From positions 1 to 64,000 of the forward strand of contig DASVPW010000093.1 of assembly GCA_036389455.1 (NCBI GenBank): a stretch of 64,000 nt of DNA, in the 5' to 3' direction. The notes beneath the pieces were generated by a model. That model did not search any database. It saw nothing but the letters and a program-made list of their open reading frames with translations, and was not told where the DNA came from. Numbering within the stretch: the first letter of the stretch is position 1; the number at the start of each line of letters is the position of its first letter. The position numbers and the translations under genes are program-made. This DNA comes from JAJKJG01 sp036389455 (GTDB lineage: Bacteria > Pseudomonadota > Alphaproteobacteria > Rhizobiales > Beijerinckiaceae). This document shows, piece by piece, positions 41,817 through 50,189 of the stretch.

Positions 41817-43160
41817 TCAGAACTGCGGGCAGATGTAGCCGGCGCCGGTCGGGCTCTTGAAGCAGCCGACCGACTCCGGCAGCAGCTTCTTCGGCAGCCA
41901 CAGCACCACCTCGGGGAAGAAGATGCAGAAGGCAATGGTGGCGAAGAAGACGACGTAGAGCGGCAGCGAGCGCACGACGGCCGTCATGAAGCTCACCCCG
42001 GTGAACTTCGAGGCCATGAGGAGCGAGAGCCCGTAGGGCGGGGTGATCAGGCCGAAGGCCAGCGTCACCACGATGACGACGCCCATGTGGACCGGATTGA
42101 TCTGGCCGAGCTCGGTCAGCGCCGTAATGATCGGCATGAAGATGATGATGGCCGGCACGGCGTCCATGAAGTCGCCGACGACGACGAAGAGGGCGACGAG
42201 GAGGAACATGATGATAAGGCCGTTGTGGCCGGCGAAGCCCTCAATCCAGCCCGCCACCACGTCGGGGCCGCGCAGATACGCCAGCATCCAGCCGAAGGCC
42301 GAGGCCGCCGCGACCGCCGCCATCGGGATCGAGTAGAGGAGCCCGGCGTTGGCGAAGTCCCGCGGCAGGTTCTTCACGTGGCCGCGGTTCACGAGCGGGA
42401 TCAGGACGAACACGATGTAGGCGACGGCGACGAGGCCGGCCTCGGTCGGGGTGAAGAAGCCCGACAGGATGCCGCCCATGATGATGATCGGGATCATCAG
42501 TGGCAGCGCCGACATCTTGGCGGCTTCCGTGAACTGGCCGAAGGTCGCGCGCTTGCGCTTGACGCCGCTCGGGCCGAAGAAGTGGCTGTAGATCATCAGC
42601 CCGAAGCCGACGAGGAGGCCGGGCACGACGCCGCCCAAAAAGAGCCCGCCGATCGAGACGTTGCCGGTCGCGCCGTAGACGATCGCCATGATGCTCGGCG
42701 GAATCAGGTTCGCGATGGTCGAGGCGGACGCGATGAGCGCCGCCGTGAAGGCCTTGTCGTAGCCCTCCCGGTCCATCTCGGGGCCGATGGTCCGCGCCAA
42801 CACCGCGACGTCCGCCGTCGACGAGCCCGAGATGCCGGCGAAGAACATGCTGAAGACGGTGACGACCTGGGCTAGCCCGCCGCGGAAATGGCCGACCATG
42901 GTCTGGGCGAGCGTGATCATCCGGTGCGTGACGTTCGCGGACGTCATCAGCTCGCCGACGAGGAGGAAGAACGGCACGGCGAGCAGCGCCTCGGAGTCGA
43001 TGCCGTGGAAGAGCTGGCCGACGATCGAGGCGAGGCTGACCTTGGTCAGCGCGGTGACGACGAGCACGCCCGCCACGATCGAGAAGGCGACCGGCACGCC
43101 GAGGTAGCCGAGCCCGAGGAACAGCCCGCCCATGGTCAGGATGAGGACGCCGTTACTCAT
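41817..43160 (-). CDS. dctM: TRAP transporter large permease (DctM)
   Basis: A 447-aa inner-membrane protein with about 12 helices, the large permease of a tripartite ATP-independent transporter. Family blocks include FFLLVGELMTSANVTHRM, FAGISGSSTADVAVL, ASTIANLIPPSIMAIVYG and TPTEAGLVAVAYI, and FGLITPPYGLSL near the end. Overlaps the dctQ stop by 8 bases. The last 30 residues (SVGCFKSPTGAGYICPQF) are unusual in having two Cys. Confidence 0.92.
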   Translation of the reverse strand: MSNGVLILTMGGLFLGLGYLGVPVAFSIVAGVLVVTALTKVSLASIVGQLFHGIDSEALLAVPFFLLVGELMTSANVTHRMITLAQTMVGHFRGGLAQVVTVFSMFFAGISGSSTADVAVLARTIGPEMDREGYDKAFTAALIASASTIANLIPPSIMAIVYGATGNVSIGGLFLGGVVPGLLVGFGLMIYSHFFGPSGVKRKRATFGQFTEAAKMSALPLMIPIIIMGGILSGFFTPTEAGLVAVAYIVFVLIPLVNRGHVKNLPRDFANAGLLYSIPMAAVAAASAFGWMLAYLRGPDVVAGWIEGFAGHNGLIIMFLLVALFVVVGDFMDAVPAIIIFMPIITALTELGQINPVHMGVVIVVTLAFGLITPPYGLSLLMASKFTGVSFMTAVVRSLPLYVVFFATIAFCIFFPEVVLWLPKKLLPESVGCFKSPTGAGYICPQF

Positions 43161-43791
43161 AGATTGCTTCCTCGACCGGAGGCTCCGAGTGGCCGATGAA
43201 GCCGTTCCGCAAGCCGTTGACGAGCTGCTCGACCTGGAACAGGGCGATCAGCACGCCGGCGAGCGGCACCACGACGGTGTAGTAGCCGAGCGGGATCAGC
43301 GAAGGCATGCGGTAGCTGCCCATGTCGAGCAGGAAGTTCCGCCAGCCGAACACCACGATGCAGAGCGCGACGCAGAACACCACGACGCGGGAGAACACCT
43401 CGATGATGGTGCGGTTGCGGTCGCTCATCGTGTGCACGATCTCGGTCAGATACATGTGGTCGTTGCGGCGCGCGGCGAGCGCCATGCCGACGAAGACGCC
43501 GTAGGCGAAGAAGCCGGTCGTAACCTGCTGCAGCCACAGCCACGGGCGGCCGATCTCGCGGGTCGCGACGTCGCACAGGACGGCCACCGAAAAGCCGATG
43601 ATGCAGGCGCCGCAGGCGATGTAGAGAAGCGCCTCGACCCAATCGAGGGCCGGCCATTTCAGGTGCCGCTCCCGCGACGACACGAACGGCGGCGGCAAGA
43701 GCGCCGGGAAGGCGACGGCGTGGGAAAGCGCAGGGGGCGGCTTCTGCGCCGCCCCCGCGCCCGGGCCCGCCGCGTCAGTCGGTGCGCTCAC
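43153..43791 (-). CDS. dctQ: TRAP transporter small permease (DctQ)
   Basis: A 212-aa protein with four membrane helices (for example ALLYIACGACIIGFSVAVLC and VFCVALCIVVFGW) and the DctQ pattern DVATREIGRPWLWLQQVTTG. The GTG at 43791 overlaps the dctP stop as GTGA; the frame upstream of it lies over dctP and is not native. The N-terminal 45 residues are Ala/Pro-rich. Confidence 0.88.
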   Translation of the reverse strand: MSAPTDAAGPGAGAAQKPPPALSHAVAFPALLPPPFVSSRERHLKWPALDWVEALLYIACGACIIGFSVAVLCDVATREIGRPWLWLQQVTTGFFAYGVFVGMALAARRNDHMYLTEIVHTMSDRNRTIIEVFSRVVVFCVALCIVVFGWRNFLLDMGSYRMPSLIPLGYYTVVVPLAGVLIALFQVEQLVNGLRNGFIGHSEPPVEEAIYE

Positions 43792-44798
43792 TTGATGTTG
43801 CGCACGAGGGCGAGGATCTTCTCCGCGTGCGGGCCGAGCTCCTTGGCGAGCTGGTCCTGGATCGGCTGCGCCGCCTTGATGAAGCCGGACTTGTCGATGC
43901 CCTCGACCACCTTGACGCCGAGCTTCTTCAGCCGCTCGGCCGAGTCCTTCTCGAGGGCGAGCGCCTTCATGGGCTCGGTGCGACTGACCTCCTCGGCCGC
44001 CGCCTGGACCCACTTCTTCTCCTCGTCCGAGAGGGCGTTCCAGGTCTTGTCCGAGACCCAGATGCAGTTGTTGTTAGCCTCGTGCTCAGTGAGCGAAAGG
44101 ATCGGCGCGACCTCGTAGTGCTTGTTCGCGAGGTAGACGTTGATGCCGTTCTCGGCGACGTTGACGACCCCGGTCTGGAGCGAGGTGTAGACCTCGCCGA
44201 AGGGCATGTGCACCGTCTGGGCGCCGTAGGCCGGGAAGTGGGTGTCCTCGGTCTTCGTCGCCTGCACCCGCACCTTCTGCCCCTTCACGTCCTCGACCGA
44301 CTTGATGTCCTTCTTGGCGTACATGTTGCGCAGGCCCATGGTCATGAGCCCAAGCACCTGGGCGCCCTGGACCGAATCCTTGATCATCTCGCGGAAGGCT
44401 TTCGAGACCTCCGGGTCGGCAAGCGTTTTCGCGAGGTGGTCCTGGTCGCGGAAGATGTAGTGCAGCGAGAACACGCCGGCCTGCGGCGCGAGGGTCGAGG
44501 CGTTCGCCGTCGAGGTGATGACGAAGTCGATGTCGCCGGAGCGCAGCTTCTGCAGCATCACCGGCTCCTGCCCGAGCTGGGCGAGCGGGAACTGGTCGAT
44601 GCCCATCTTGCCGCCGGACAGCTCCATGAGCTTGGCGTTGAAGATGTCGGCCGCAAGCCCGTAGGCCGTGGTGCGCGGCTGGTCGTAGGCGAAGCTGAAT
44701 TTCTTCTGCTGCGCGCTTGCGGCATCGAGGCCGCCCGCAGCGAACAGCGCGGCGCCGGCGAGCGCCAAGGCGCGTCCGATCCCTCTCATGGTGAGCAT
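43788..44798 (-). CDS. dctP: TRAP transporter solute-binding protein (DctP family)
   Basis: A 336-aa periplasmic binding protein with a Sec signal peptide (ALALAGAALFAAGGLDAASAQ). DctP-family blocks are LSGGKMGIDQFPLAQLG, VITSTANASTLAPQAGVFSL, VKGQKVRVQATKTEDTHFPA and MPFGEVYTSLQTGVVNVAEN. GGGAGGA lies 6 bases before the ATG at 44798. The Arg in KVRVQ is the usual carboxylate anchor, so an organic acid is likely. First gene of the dctPQM operon. Confidence 0.9.
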   Translation of the reverse strand: MLTMRGIGRALALAGAALFAAGGLDAASAQQKKFSFAYDQPRTTAYGLAADIFNAKLMELSGGKMGIDQFPLAQLGQEPVMLQKLRSGDIDFVITSTANASTLAPQAGVFSLHYIFRDQDHLAKTLADPEVSKAFREMIKDSVQGAQVLGLMTMGLRNMYAKKDIKSVEDVKGQKVRVQATKTEDTHFPAYGAQTVHMPFGEVYTSLQTGVVNVAENGINVYLANKHYEVAPILSLTEHEANNNCIWVSDKTWNALSDEEKKWVQAAAEEVSRTEPMKALALEKDSAERLKKLGVKVVEGIDKSGFIKAAQPIQDQLAKELGPHAEKILALVRNIK

Positions 44799-44966
44799 GG
44801 TCGTCCTCCCGGTGTGTCGCCGTCCCCGAAGCTTGGCCCGATGCGTCAAGCTTCGGGACAAGCGTTCTTTTTCGGCATGATCGGGGTGCCGCAAGGGCAA
44901 GTCAAGGACGGGAGGAGGAGGCGGGGCGACCTTGCGCCGGCCACCGCCGGCAGGAAGATGCGCGCT

Positions 44967-46529
44967 CTACTTCACCCGTTCGAGCGCCGCCGCCTTGCGC
45001 CGCTCTCGCCGGTTGAGGGGGCGGGGGTTCGCGGCGGCGAGGGTCGGGCGGAACCCGGCCGGCGCGCCCGCGGAGGGACGCGGCCCGAAGTCGCCGACCG
45101 CCTCCAGGAGCCCATCCTCGTCCTCGGAGAGGCCGGCGATCCACTCCGGAACGTAGGGGCGGCCGTCGATGCTGATGACGTGGTTGCGCTGGAGCGGCAG
45201 GTCGAGCGGCGTCGCTCCTTCGGGCCAGTCGCAGAAGACGATCCGTCCGCCCGGCTCGCGGATCATGCCGTCGTCCAGGAGTTCCATCCCGGCCTCCTGC
45301 AGGAAGCGCGCCGTCGACAAGGGCCGGTCCGGGGCGTCGGCGCGGAAGAGGGCCGGGATGCCGGCGCGCGCCACGACACGGCGCAGGCCCCCGCCGGCCG
45401 GGTCGCGGTAGACGATCTGAACCGGCCGGTCCTCGGGCGAGCCGGCCTTCGCGTTGGTGCGGGCCCGGACCTCGCCCCGGTCCACCGTCACGATGGTGCC
45501 GTCCCGGCGCAGGATCTCGGCGATGGTCTCGAAGGTCCCCTCCCCCGTGAGGAAGCGGTGCCCGGGCGTGACCTTCAGCCCGTGCAGGTCGATGATCGTC
45601 TTGGTCACGTTCTGGAACGTGCGCACGACCTCGCCGGGCACGAGCCCCCCGCGGCCCTTGTCCTTCTTCGCGTCGAAGGACATGACCCGGTCGCCCGCCC
45701 TCACCTCCTCGATCGGCTTCTCCGTCCCGTCTGCCATCAGGATCGGCGTGCCGGCGAGGAAGCATTCGGGCGGCGTGAAGAACGGGCCGGTAGCGGCCCC
45801 TTGGGTGCGGGCAACATCAAGCTCGCCGGCATTGTCGAGATGAAGCCGGCCGATGTCGCCGATGGACGGATTGTACGGCTGGCCTACGTTGTTCGATGCG
45901 GCGGCATCCTGCTCGAATCTTTCCCTGCCGAGCTTGTAGTAGGTGACCATGAGCGCATCGCGCTCGTCGTGGGAGAGGGAATTCCAGTTCGCGGCGTTCG
46001 TCTCGAAGAAGGTCTGCGCTTCCTTGATCATGAGCCCGGCGAACTTCACCGTGGTGTCCTGGCCCCAATCGATCAGATCGGAGACGAGCCGGCTGTAATC
46101 GCTCCGGTAATGCAGGACGCCCAGCGGATCGCCGGGATTCTCGACGGCATAATGATCAAGCAGCCGTATTGCCGTTCGAATGGAAATGTTGCCCGGCCCA
46201 ACATCGATCAGGACCGGATTGTTGAGCTTGAAGGCCATGCCGGCCGATCCCGCCTGCGCCTCCGAGATGTTCTGTGTTTCCAAAAGGTTCTGGCGCAGGA
46301 AGGCATCGGACGCGCGCAGGGCCACCAAGTCGGCTGCCATTTGCGGGACTGCACCGAGCTTGAAGGTCGGATCCAGCGGGTTAAGGCTGGCGGTGAGCCT
46401 CGCGTCGAACTCGTTCGCGACCGATCCCAGGACCGCATTGGATGAAATTCCGAGCCGCTGGGCAACATCGTTGGCGTGCGGCCCGATGGTCCGGACGTAG
46501 CTGAACGTCAAAGTCTGAAATTGCGCCAT
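44967..46529 (-). CDS. Hint-domain protein with a lysozyme-like N-terminal region
   Basis: A 520-aa protein. From Cys256 (ECFLAGTPILMADGTEKPI) through His324 (VTPGHRFLTGEGTFE) it carries a Hint domain, the autoprocessing fold of inteins and Hedgehog proteins. The C-terminal His-Asn splice motif is not evident. The first about 240 residues are helical; the segment PVLIDVGPGNISIRTAIRLL resembles transglycosylase-like proteins, and SLSHDERDALMVTYYKLG follows. There is no signal peptide. The last 50 residues are Pro/Ala/Arg-rich. A small membrane protein gene lies 21 bases upstream. It may be a secreted enzyme or polymorphic-toxin-like protein; the function is unproven. Confidence 0.65.
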   Translation of the reverse strand: MAQFQTLTFSYVRTIGPHANDVAQRLGISSNAVLGSVANEFDARLTASLNPLDPTFKLGAVPQMAADLVALRASDAFLRQNLLETQNISEAQAGSAGMAFKLNNPVLIDVGPGNISIRTAIRLLDHYAVENPGDPLGVLHYRSDYSRLVSDLIDWGQDTTVKFAGLMIKEAQTFFETNAANWNSLSHDERDALMVTYYKLGRERFEQDAAASNNVGQPYNPSIGDIGRLHLDNAGELDVARTQGAATGPFFTPPECFLAGTPILMADGTEKPIEEVRAGDRVMSFDAKKDKGRGGLVPGEVVRTFQNVTKTIIDLHGLKVTPGHRFLTGEGTFETIAEILRRDGTIVTVDRGEVRARTNAKAGSPEDRPVQIVYRDPAGGGLRRVVARAGIPALFRADAPDRPLSTARFLQEAGMELLDDGMIREPGGRIVFCDWPEGATPLDLPLQRNHVISIDGRPYVPEWIAGLSEDEDGLLEAVGDFGPRPSAGAPAGFRPTLAAANPRPLNRRERRKAAALERVK

Positions 46530-46550
46530 CGGCTTCCCCCTCCTACTGGG

Positions 46551-47015
46551 CTATAGTCCGCTCATCGCTATTTTCGTCCATGCGTGGCCAATCAGCACGG
46601 TGAGCAACGTCGCCCTGATGCTCATCGGCCGAGGCCCCTCGATGCCTCTGACGGTGCGTGTCCAATAGACCATGCCCATCGCGAACAGGACGATGACTTG
46701 AGGCGTGAAGAGAAGCACTCCGCCCGCGTGCCAGAAGAATTCGTCCCAGAACGGCATCAGTGTTCTTCGCGGCCAGGCGAGGAAGACGACATAGGCTACG
46801 GCCAAAGGAAGCGTGAAGCCGAGCACGAACCCGCGCCGAAGGCATGCCGGACGACGCCGGAGGAAACACACTGCGGCGAAGACCGCCGACACCAGCGCAG
46901 GCAGGATGAAGACCAGCTCCGTCTCGTCGAGGGTGGCCAGAGGTCCTGCCCGAGGGAGGTCCGCGGAAGCGGCCATGGCCGGGCCGAACGTCACGGTTTC
47001 GAGCTGCGTAGCCAT
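46551..47015 (-). CDS. Small polytopic membrane protein beside the Hint gene
   Basis: A 154-aa unknown protein with about four hydrophobic segments (ELVFILPALVSAVFAAVCFL, LGFTLPLAVAYVVFLAW, VLLFTPQVIVLFAMGMVYW, IRATLLTVLIGHAW). It starts at 47015 with ATG and ends 21 bases before the Hint gene start, so both are probably on one transcript. It could be an accessory or immunity-type partner of the Hint protein, a guess from position only. Confidence 0.55.
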   Translation of the reverse strand: MATQLETVTFGPAMAASADLPRAGPLATLDETELVFILPALVSAVFAAVCFLRRRPACLRRGFVLGFTLPLAVAYVVFLAWPRRTLMPFWDEFFWHAGGVLLFTPQVIVLFAMGMVYWTRTVRGIEGPRPMSIRATLLTVLIGHAWTKIAMSGL

Positions 47016-47191
47016 CGAATGAAGACCAGCTTCAACTTGTCGAGCCGCAACTGCTCGCGAATCCGACCGAGCTCGATGCTGGTCTCGGCGACGGCGCCGA
47101 AACGCAAGCCGATCTCATGGCTCCACGCCCCATCTGGCAGACCTGCCGATAAGACAGCCGTTATAAGGGGCGCACGCAAGAGACCGATCAT
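46991..47191 (-). CDS. Doubtful 66-aa ORF upstream of the membrane protein
   Basis: A short frame, MIGLLRAPLITAVLSAG at the start and RIREQLRLDKLKLVFIRWL near the end. It overlaps the next gene by 25 bases in the same direction. The hydrophobic start might be a signal peptide. I see no domain and no clear ribosome binding site. Confidence 0.3.
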   Translation of the reverse strand: MIGLLRAPLITAVLSAGLPDGAWSHEIGLRFGAVAETSIELGRIREQLRLDKLKLVFIRWLRSSKP

Positions 47192-47396
47192 TCAATGAGA
47201 GCTGTACGATCCTCAAGCGAGAGCAAATCGGTCTCACACTTGGCAAGTCGCCGGCAGGAAAAAGCCGCCGGGGGCATGCATTCGGAAGGCTCCTGGTGCA
47301 AAAGCGCCACAGCCGCCGAGATGGCGGAGGGGCGACGCCCTTCCCAGGCCGGCGGAATCCGTCATCATGCTGCGCCCCAACCCCTGCGGAGCGCCG

Positions 47397-48182
47397 ATGA
47401 CGACAGAACCCGTGCTGTGCGCGATCGAGGACGGCGTCGCCGTCGTGACGCTGAACAACCCGCCGCTCAATCTCGTGACGCTCGCGATGACGCGGCGCCT
47501 CCACGACACCGTCGCGCGCCTCGCGGACGACGACGCCGTGCGCGTCCTCGTGCTGACCGGCACCGGCGACAAGGCCTTTTGCGCCGGCTCCGACATCAAG
47601 GAATTCCCCGAGATGATGGCGGCGGGGGCCGTGGTGCCGAAGAAGCTCGCGCTCGAGAACGAGACCTGGAGCCTCGTCGACCACTTCCCGAAGCCGACGG
47701 TCGCGGCCGTCCGCGGCCTCGCCTTCGGCGGCGGGCTCGAGCTTGCCGCGTGCTGCGACCTCATCGTCGCCGAGGAGGGGGCGAAGTTGGCGCTGCCCGA
47801 GATCAGGCTCGGCGTCTTCCCGGGCGCCGGCGGCACGATCCGCGTGACGCGGCGCATCGGCGAAGGCCGGGCCAAGGAGATGATGTTCTTCGGCGACCCG
47901 CTGCCGGTCGAGACCGCGCTCGCCTGGGGCCTCGTCAACCGCGTGGCGCCGAAAGGCGAGGCCTTGAGCGCCGCGATGGAGATGGCCCGAAGACTCGCGG
48001 CGCAGCCCGCGGTCGCGCTTAGCCTGTGCAAGCGCTCCGTCGACATGGCCTTCAACGTGCCGGAGGAGCGAGCGATCGAGGCGGCGCTCGCCATGAGCGA
48101 GCGCGTCTTCACCACGCAGGACTGCGCCGAGGGCGTGCGCGCCTTCTTCGCCAAGGACAGCCCGCGCTTCCAGCACCGGTGA
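47397..48182 (+). CDS. Enoyl-CoA hydratase/isomerase family protein
   Basis: A 261-aa crotonase-fold protein. The oxyanion-hole segments are FCAGSDIKEF and LAFGGGLELAACCDL; LPEIRLGVFPGAGGT carries the acid position typical of hydratases. Length is normal. The substrate is an acyl-CoA, but the specific pathway is unclear because no beta-oxidation genes are adjacent. I chose the ATG at 47397 (MTTEPVLCA); an in-frame ATG exists at 47367. Confidence 0.88.
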   Translation: MTTEPVLCAIEDGVAVVTLNNPPLNLVTLAMTRRLHDTVARLADDDAVRVLVLTGTGDKAFCAGSDIKEFPEMMAAGAVVPKKLALENETWSLVDHFPKPTVAAVRGLAFGGGLELAACCDLIVAEEGAKLALPEIRLGVFPGAGGTIRVTRRIGEGRAKEMMFFGDPLPVETALAWGLVNRVAPKGEALSAAMEMARRLAAQPAVALSLCKRSVDMAFNVPEERAIEAALAMSERVFTTQDCAEGVRAFFAKDSPRFQHR

Positions 48183-48217
48183 GGCCCGGGAGCGCACCGC
48201 GTCCCTCATTCGTTCGG

Positions 48218-48235
48218 TGGCGCGGCCTACGGGAA
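48218..48235. repeat. Left attachment-site copy (displaced tRNA-Glu 3' end)
   Basis: Identical over 18 bp to 53377-53394. It lies 35 bases after the enoyl-CoA hydratase stop and is not followed by the remainder of a tRNA, so it marks the far end of the island. Confidence 0.85.
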
Positions 48236-48338
48236 GCGACTCCGCCCTATAAAATCAATAACTAGACCCCCGCTTAGTCCCATTAGACCCACGTAATAGC
48301 CCCACATGCGAGGCAAAAAATTTTTCTGATCGGCGGCC

Positions 48339-49238
48339 TTAGAAAGGTATGTCGTCGTCAAGATCGCCAGCGCGTGGGGGCGGCAGCGGTGACGGTCGCT
48401 TTTCGATCTTTGGTGCCGCACGCGGCGGGAGGGCAATCCTTGGCGGCTCGGCTGGCGGGAGTTGGCGTGAAGCGTCGTCGTCCGCCTTGGCACGCGCGAT
48501 CTCTTGCATGACGTTCGATGTCAACCGGGCGAACGTGGGGCTGTCTGCAAACGTAAGCACGTTTGCAGAGAGAGACATGATCTCCAGGATAATGCGCGCG
48601 ACGGCAAAGATCGGCAGCTTGTCTCGTTCAAGTGCCTCTTCGAAATCCTTGAGCTTCTTGCGCAGCGCCGCCCGTTTTGTCTCGGGCATGTCCGCCTGAT
48701 CGATCTGAGTCCGCATTGCATGGAGGTGGCCCTTTAGGCGGTCCTTCACCTTCGGCGGAACGGCAACAGAATCCCGCCGCTGCCTTATGCCGGAGTCAAT
48801 CAGATGCTGAGCGATGTAATGGTCAAGATCGGCTTTGAAGTTGGCATAATCCCTTTGATCAAAAGCCGTTCGAGTGGGAACCTCCATAGTTGCAATGGGC
48901 TTGATGTCGAGCCGCACCGCCGCCGCAACAATTGCGTTCATGGCCGTGTGCTGAGCTTCGTGGTAGGCTTCCCAACTGTCCTGTTCGTCGCCGTTTCGCG
49001 GCGTATTCCTGGAAACGTGCTCAAACGCCCGGCGCACAATCATCGCGAATGCCGTCTCGGGCTCTAGCAGCGGAAACTCGTCCAAGAACTCGGGACTGAG
49101 GATTCGAAAACGCTCACCCGCGCATTCCCTCTGCCGATATCGAAACCGGGCAGCATAGGTATTTCTGCTCTGTTTGAGGAGGGACGCAGCGAGCCGGAGA
49201 ACTACCTTATCAACAGCGGATGTGTCGCGGTGTCCCAA
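48339..49238 (-). CDS. Hypothetical protein, 299 aa, with an SSB-like acidic C-terminal tip
   Basis: I do not recognise the main body. It is helical and charged, with HEAQHTAMNAIVAAAVRLD, KVKDRLKGHLHAMRTQID and ETKRAALRKKLKDFEEALE in the middle and a C-terminal Pro/Ala-rich linker (about 260-290) ending in DLDDDIPF. The layout of linker plus DDDIPF is the same as the C-terminal tip of single-stranded-DNA-binding protein, which docks many replication and repair proteins. No OB fold is evident, so it is not an SSB itself. It is the leftmost gene of the island and has no signal peptide. Confidence 0.7.
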   Translation of the reverse strand: MGHRDTSAVDKVVLRLAASLLKQSRNTYAARFRYRQRECAGERFRILSPEFLDEFPLLEPETAFAMIVRRAFEHVSRNTPRNGDEQDSWEAYHEAQHTAMNAIVAAAVRLDIKPIATMEVPTRTAFDQRDYANFKADLDHYIAQHLIDSGIRQRRDSVAVPPKVKDRLKGHLHAMRTQIDQADMPETKRAALRKKLKDFEEALERDKLPIFAVARIILEIMSLSANVLTFADSPTFARLTSNVMQEIARAKADDDASRQLPPAEPPRIALPPRAAPKIEKRPSPLPPPRAGDLDDDIPF

Positions 49239-49296
49239 CCACCCCGCCCGCTGCTATCATGACCCTGCTACTTGCAAGAGGCTAATGGAGGGCCAC

Positions 49297-49560
49297 ATGG
49301 CGCGCCGAACAGGTGTTCTCTTCGTTGTGGCGTTCGCTGGCGGAGCTATCGCCAACGGCTATTTCCAAGAAATTGGCAAGCAGGGGCTCGAACTGACACA
49401 GCGCTGGCTTAAGGGCGTTGGCCAGGATTACGACTACTTCGATTACTCCTCCCGCCGCTTATCCGATGGCAGCGCAACCATCGAGTGGACAGAGCCGCGC
49501 ACACCTCTGTCGGATGGTAGCGCCACCATCGAGCGATATCATCGTCCCCAAAGTCGCTGA
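49297..49560 (+). CDS. Small island protein with a repeated SDGSATIE motif
   Basis: An 87-aa unknown protein. The N-terminus RRTGVLFVVAFAGGAIANGY is hydrophobic enough for a signal peptide or membrane anchor. The C-terminus holds the octapeptide SDGSATIE twice, 14 residues apart. GGAGGG lies 5 bases before the ATG at 49297. Its 3' end overlaps the convergent next gene by 22 bases. Confidence 0.5.
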   Translation: MARRTGVLFVVAFAGGAIANGYFQEIGKQGLELTQRWLKGVGQDYDYFDYSSRRLSDGSATIEWTEPRTPLSDGSATIERYHRPQSR

Positions 49561-49823
49561 TTGGTTTCGATCCGCCGCAGCGTATCCACGACCTCTTGCT
49601 CGCGGACGCGGCGATTCAGGTCGTCCACAAGCGCTTGCCGCTCGGACTCTTCCCGACCCTTGCGAGCCTGCCACGACGCCTCGAATTCGCGATCCTTTCG
49701 GGCGCGGTATTCGGCGACGCTCTCGCCTTCACGGCGCACGTCGAGCGGCATAGGCGCTTCAACGGCGAGCGCCGGGCCGCTGAGCGCGGCCAGCATGGCG
49801 ATGATTGGGAGCTTCCGGATCAT
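49539..49823 (-). CDS. Small exported coiled-coil-like protein
   Basis: A 94-aa protein with a Sec signal peptide (KLPIIAMLAALSGPALA) and a mature part that is charged and helical (REGESVAEYRARKDREFEAS, then RVREQEVVDTLRRIETNQ). I do not recognise it. It overlaps the preceding minus-strand frame by 4 bases. Confidence 0.6.
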   Translation of the reverse strand: MIRKLPIIAMLAALSGPALAVEAPMPLDVRREGESVAEYRARKDREFEASWQARKGREESERQALVDDLNRRVREQEVVDTLRRIETNQRLWGR

Positions 49824-50077
49824 CTCGCTGCCCTCATGTTTTCCGAGTCGTCCAGCGCCAGCTTCGCGGCCAGCGCCACGACGCTCTCAGCCCTCAGATA
49901 GACCGTCTGTCCGACCTTGATTACCGAGGCGGCGACCTCGCCAAACCGTTCAAGGAAATCGTGCACGGCCTCTAGCGTCGTGCCCCCTGATTGCGATGGT
50001 TTCCATTGTAGCCTCTCGACCGGGCATCGCGCCCATGACGGTGAGGAGATTCGCAACCGATTGTTTGAGTTGGTCAA
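49820..50077 (-). CDS. Possible small protein, start uncertain
   Basis: The C-terminal half (TTLEAVHDFLERFGEVAASV then TVYLRAESVVALAAKLALDD) looks like a real helical protein. The frame has no ATG start; TTG at 50077 is the first possible one. Overlaps another minus-strand frame at 49950-50189, so either a frameshift joins them or only one is used. Confidence 0.35.
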   Translation of the reverse strand: MTNSNNRLRISSPSWARCPVERLQWKPSQSGGTTLEAVHDFLERFGEVAASVIKVGQTVYLRAESVVALAAKLALDDSENMRAAR

Positions 50078-50189
50078 GAGTCAAGCCGGTAGGGAGTAAG
50101 CCTAACTCCATGCGCGCTACGACTCGCGTGTCCTTGGCGGCGGCGGCGAGATCAACCTGAACAACCACGACGTTGCAACGCGAAGCCAT
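49950..50189 (-). CDS. Possible small island protein, 79 aa
   Basis: The protein begins MASRCNVVVVQVDLAAAAKD and continues GLTLDQLKQSVANLLTVMGA; the last 20 residues look less natural, as if a frameshift had moved the true C-terminus into the neighbouring frame that ends at 49820. It overlaps the end of the upstream membrane protein gene by 73 bases. Confidence 0.35.
   Translation of the reverse strand: MASRCNVVVVQVDLAAAAKDTRVVARMELGLLPTGLTLDQLKQSVANLLTVMGAMPGREATMETIAIRGHDARGRARFP

Noticed and set aside
48227..48493. 88-aa minus-strand frame near the left island end
   Set aside because: It overlaps the SSB-tail gene end and reads across the attachment site; it has no protein-like features.
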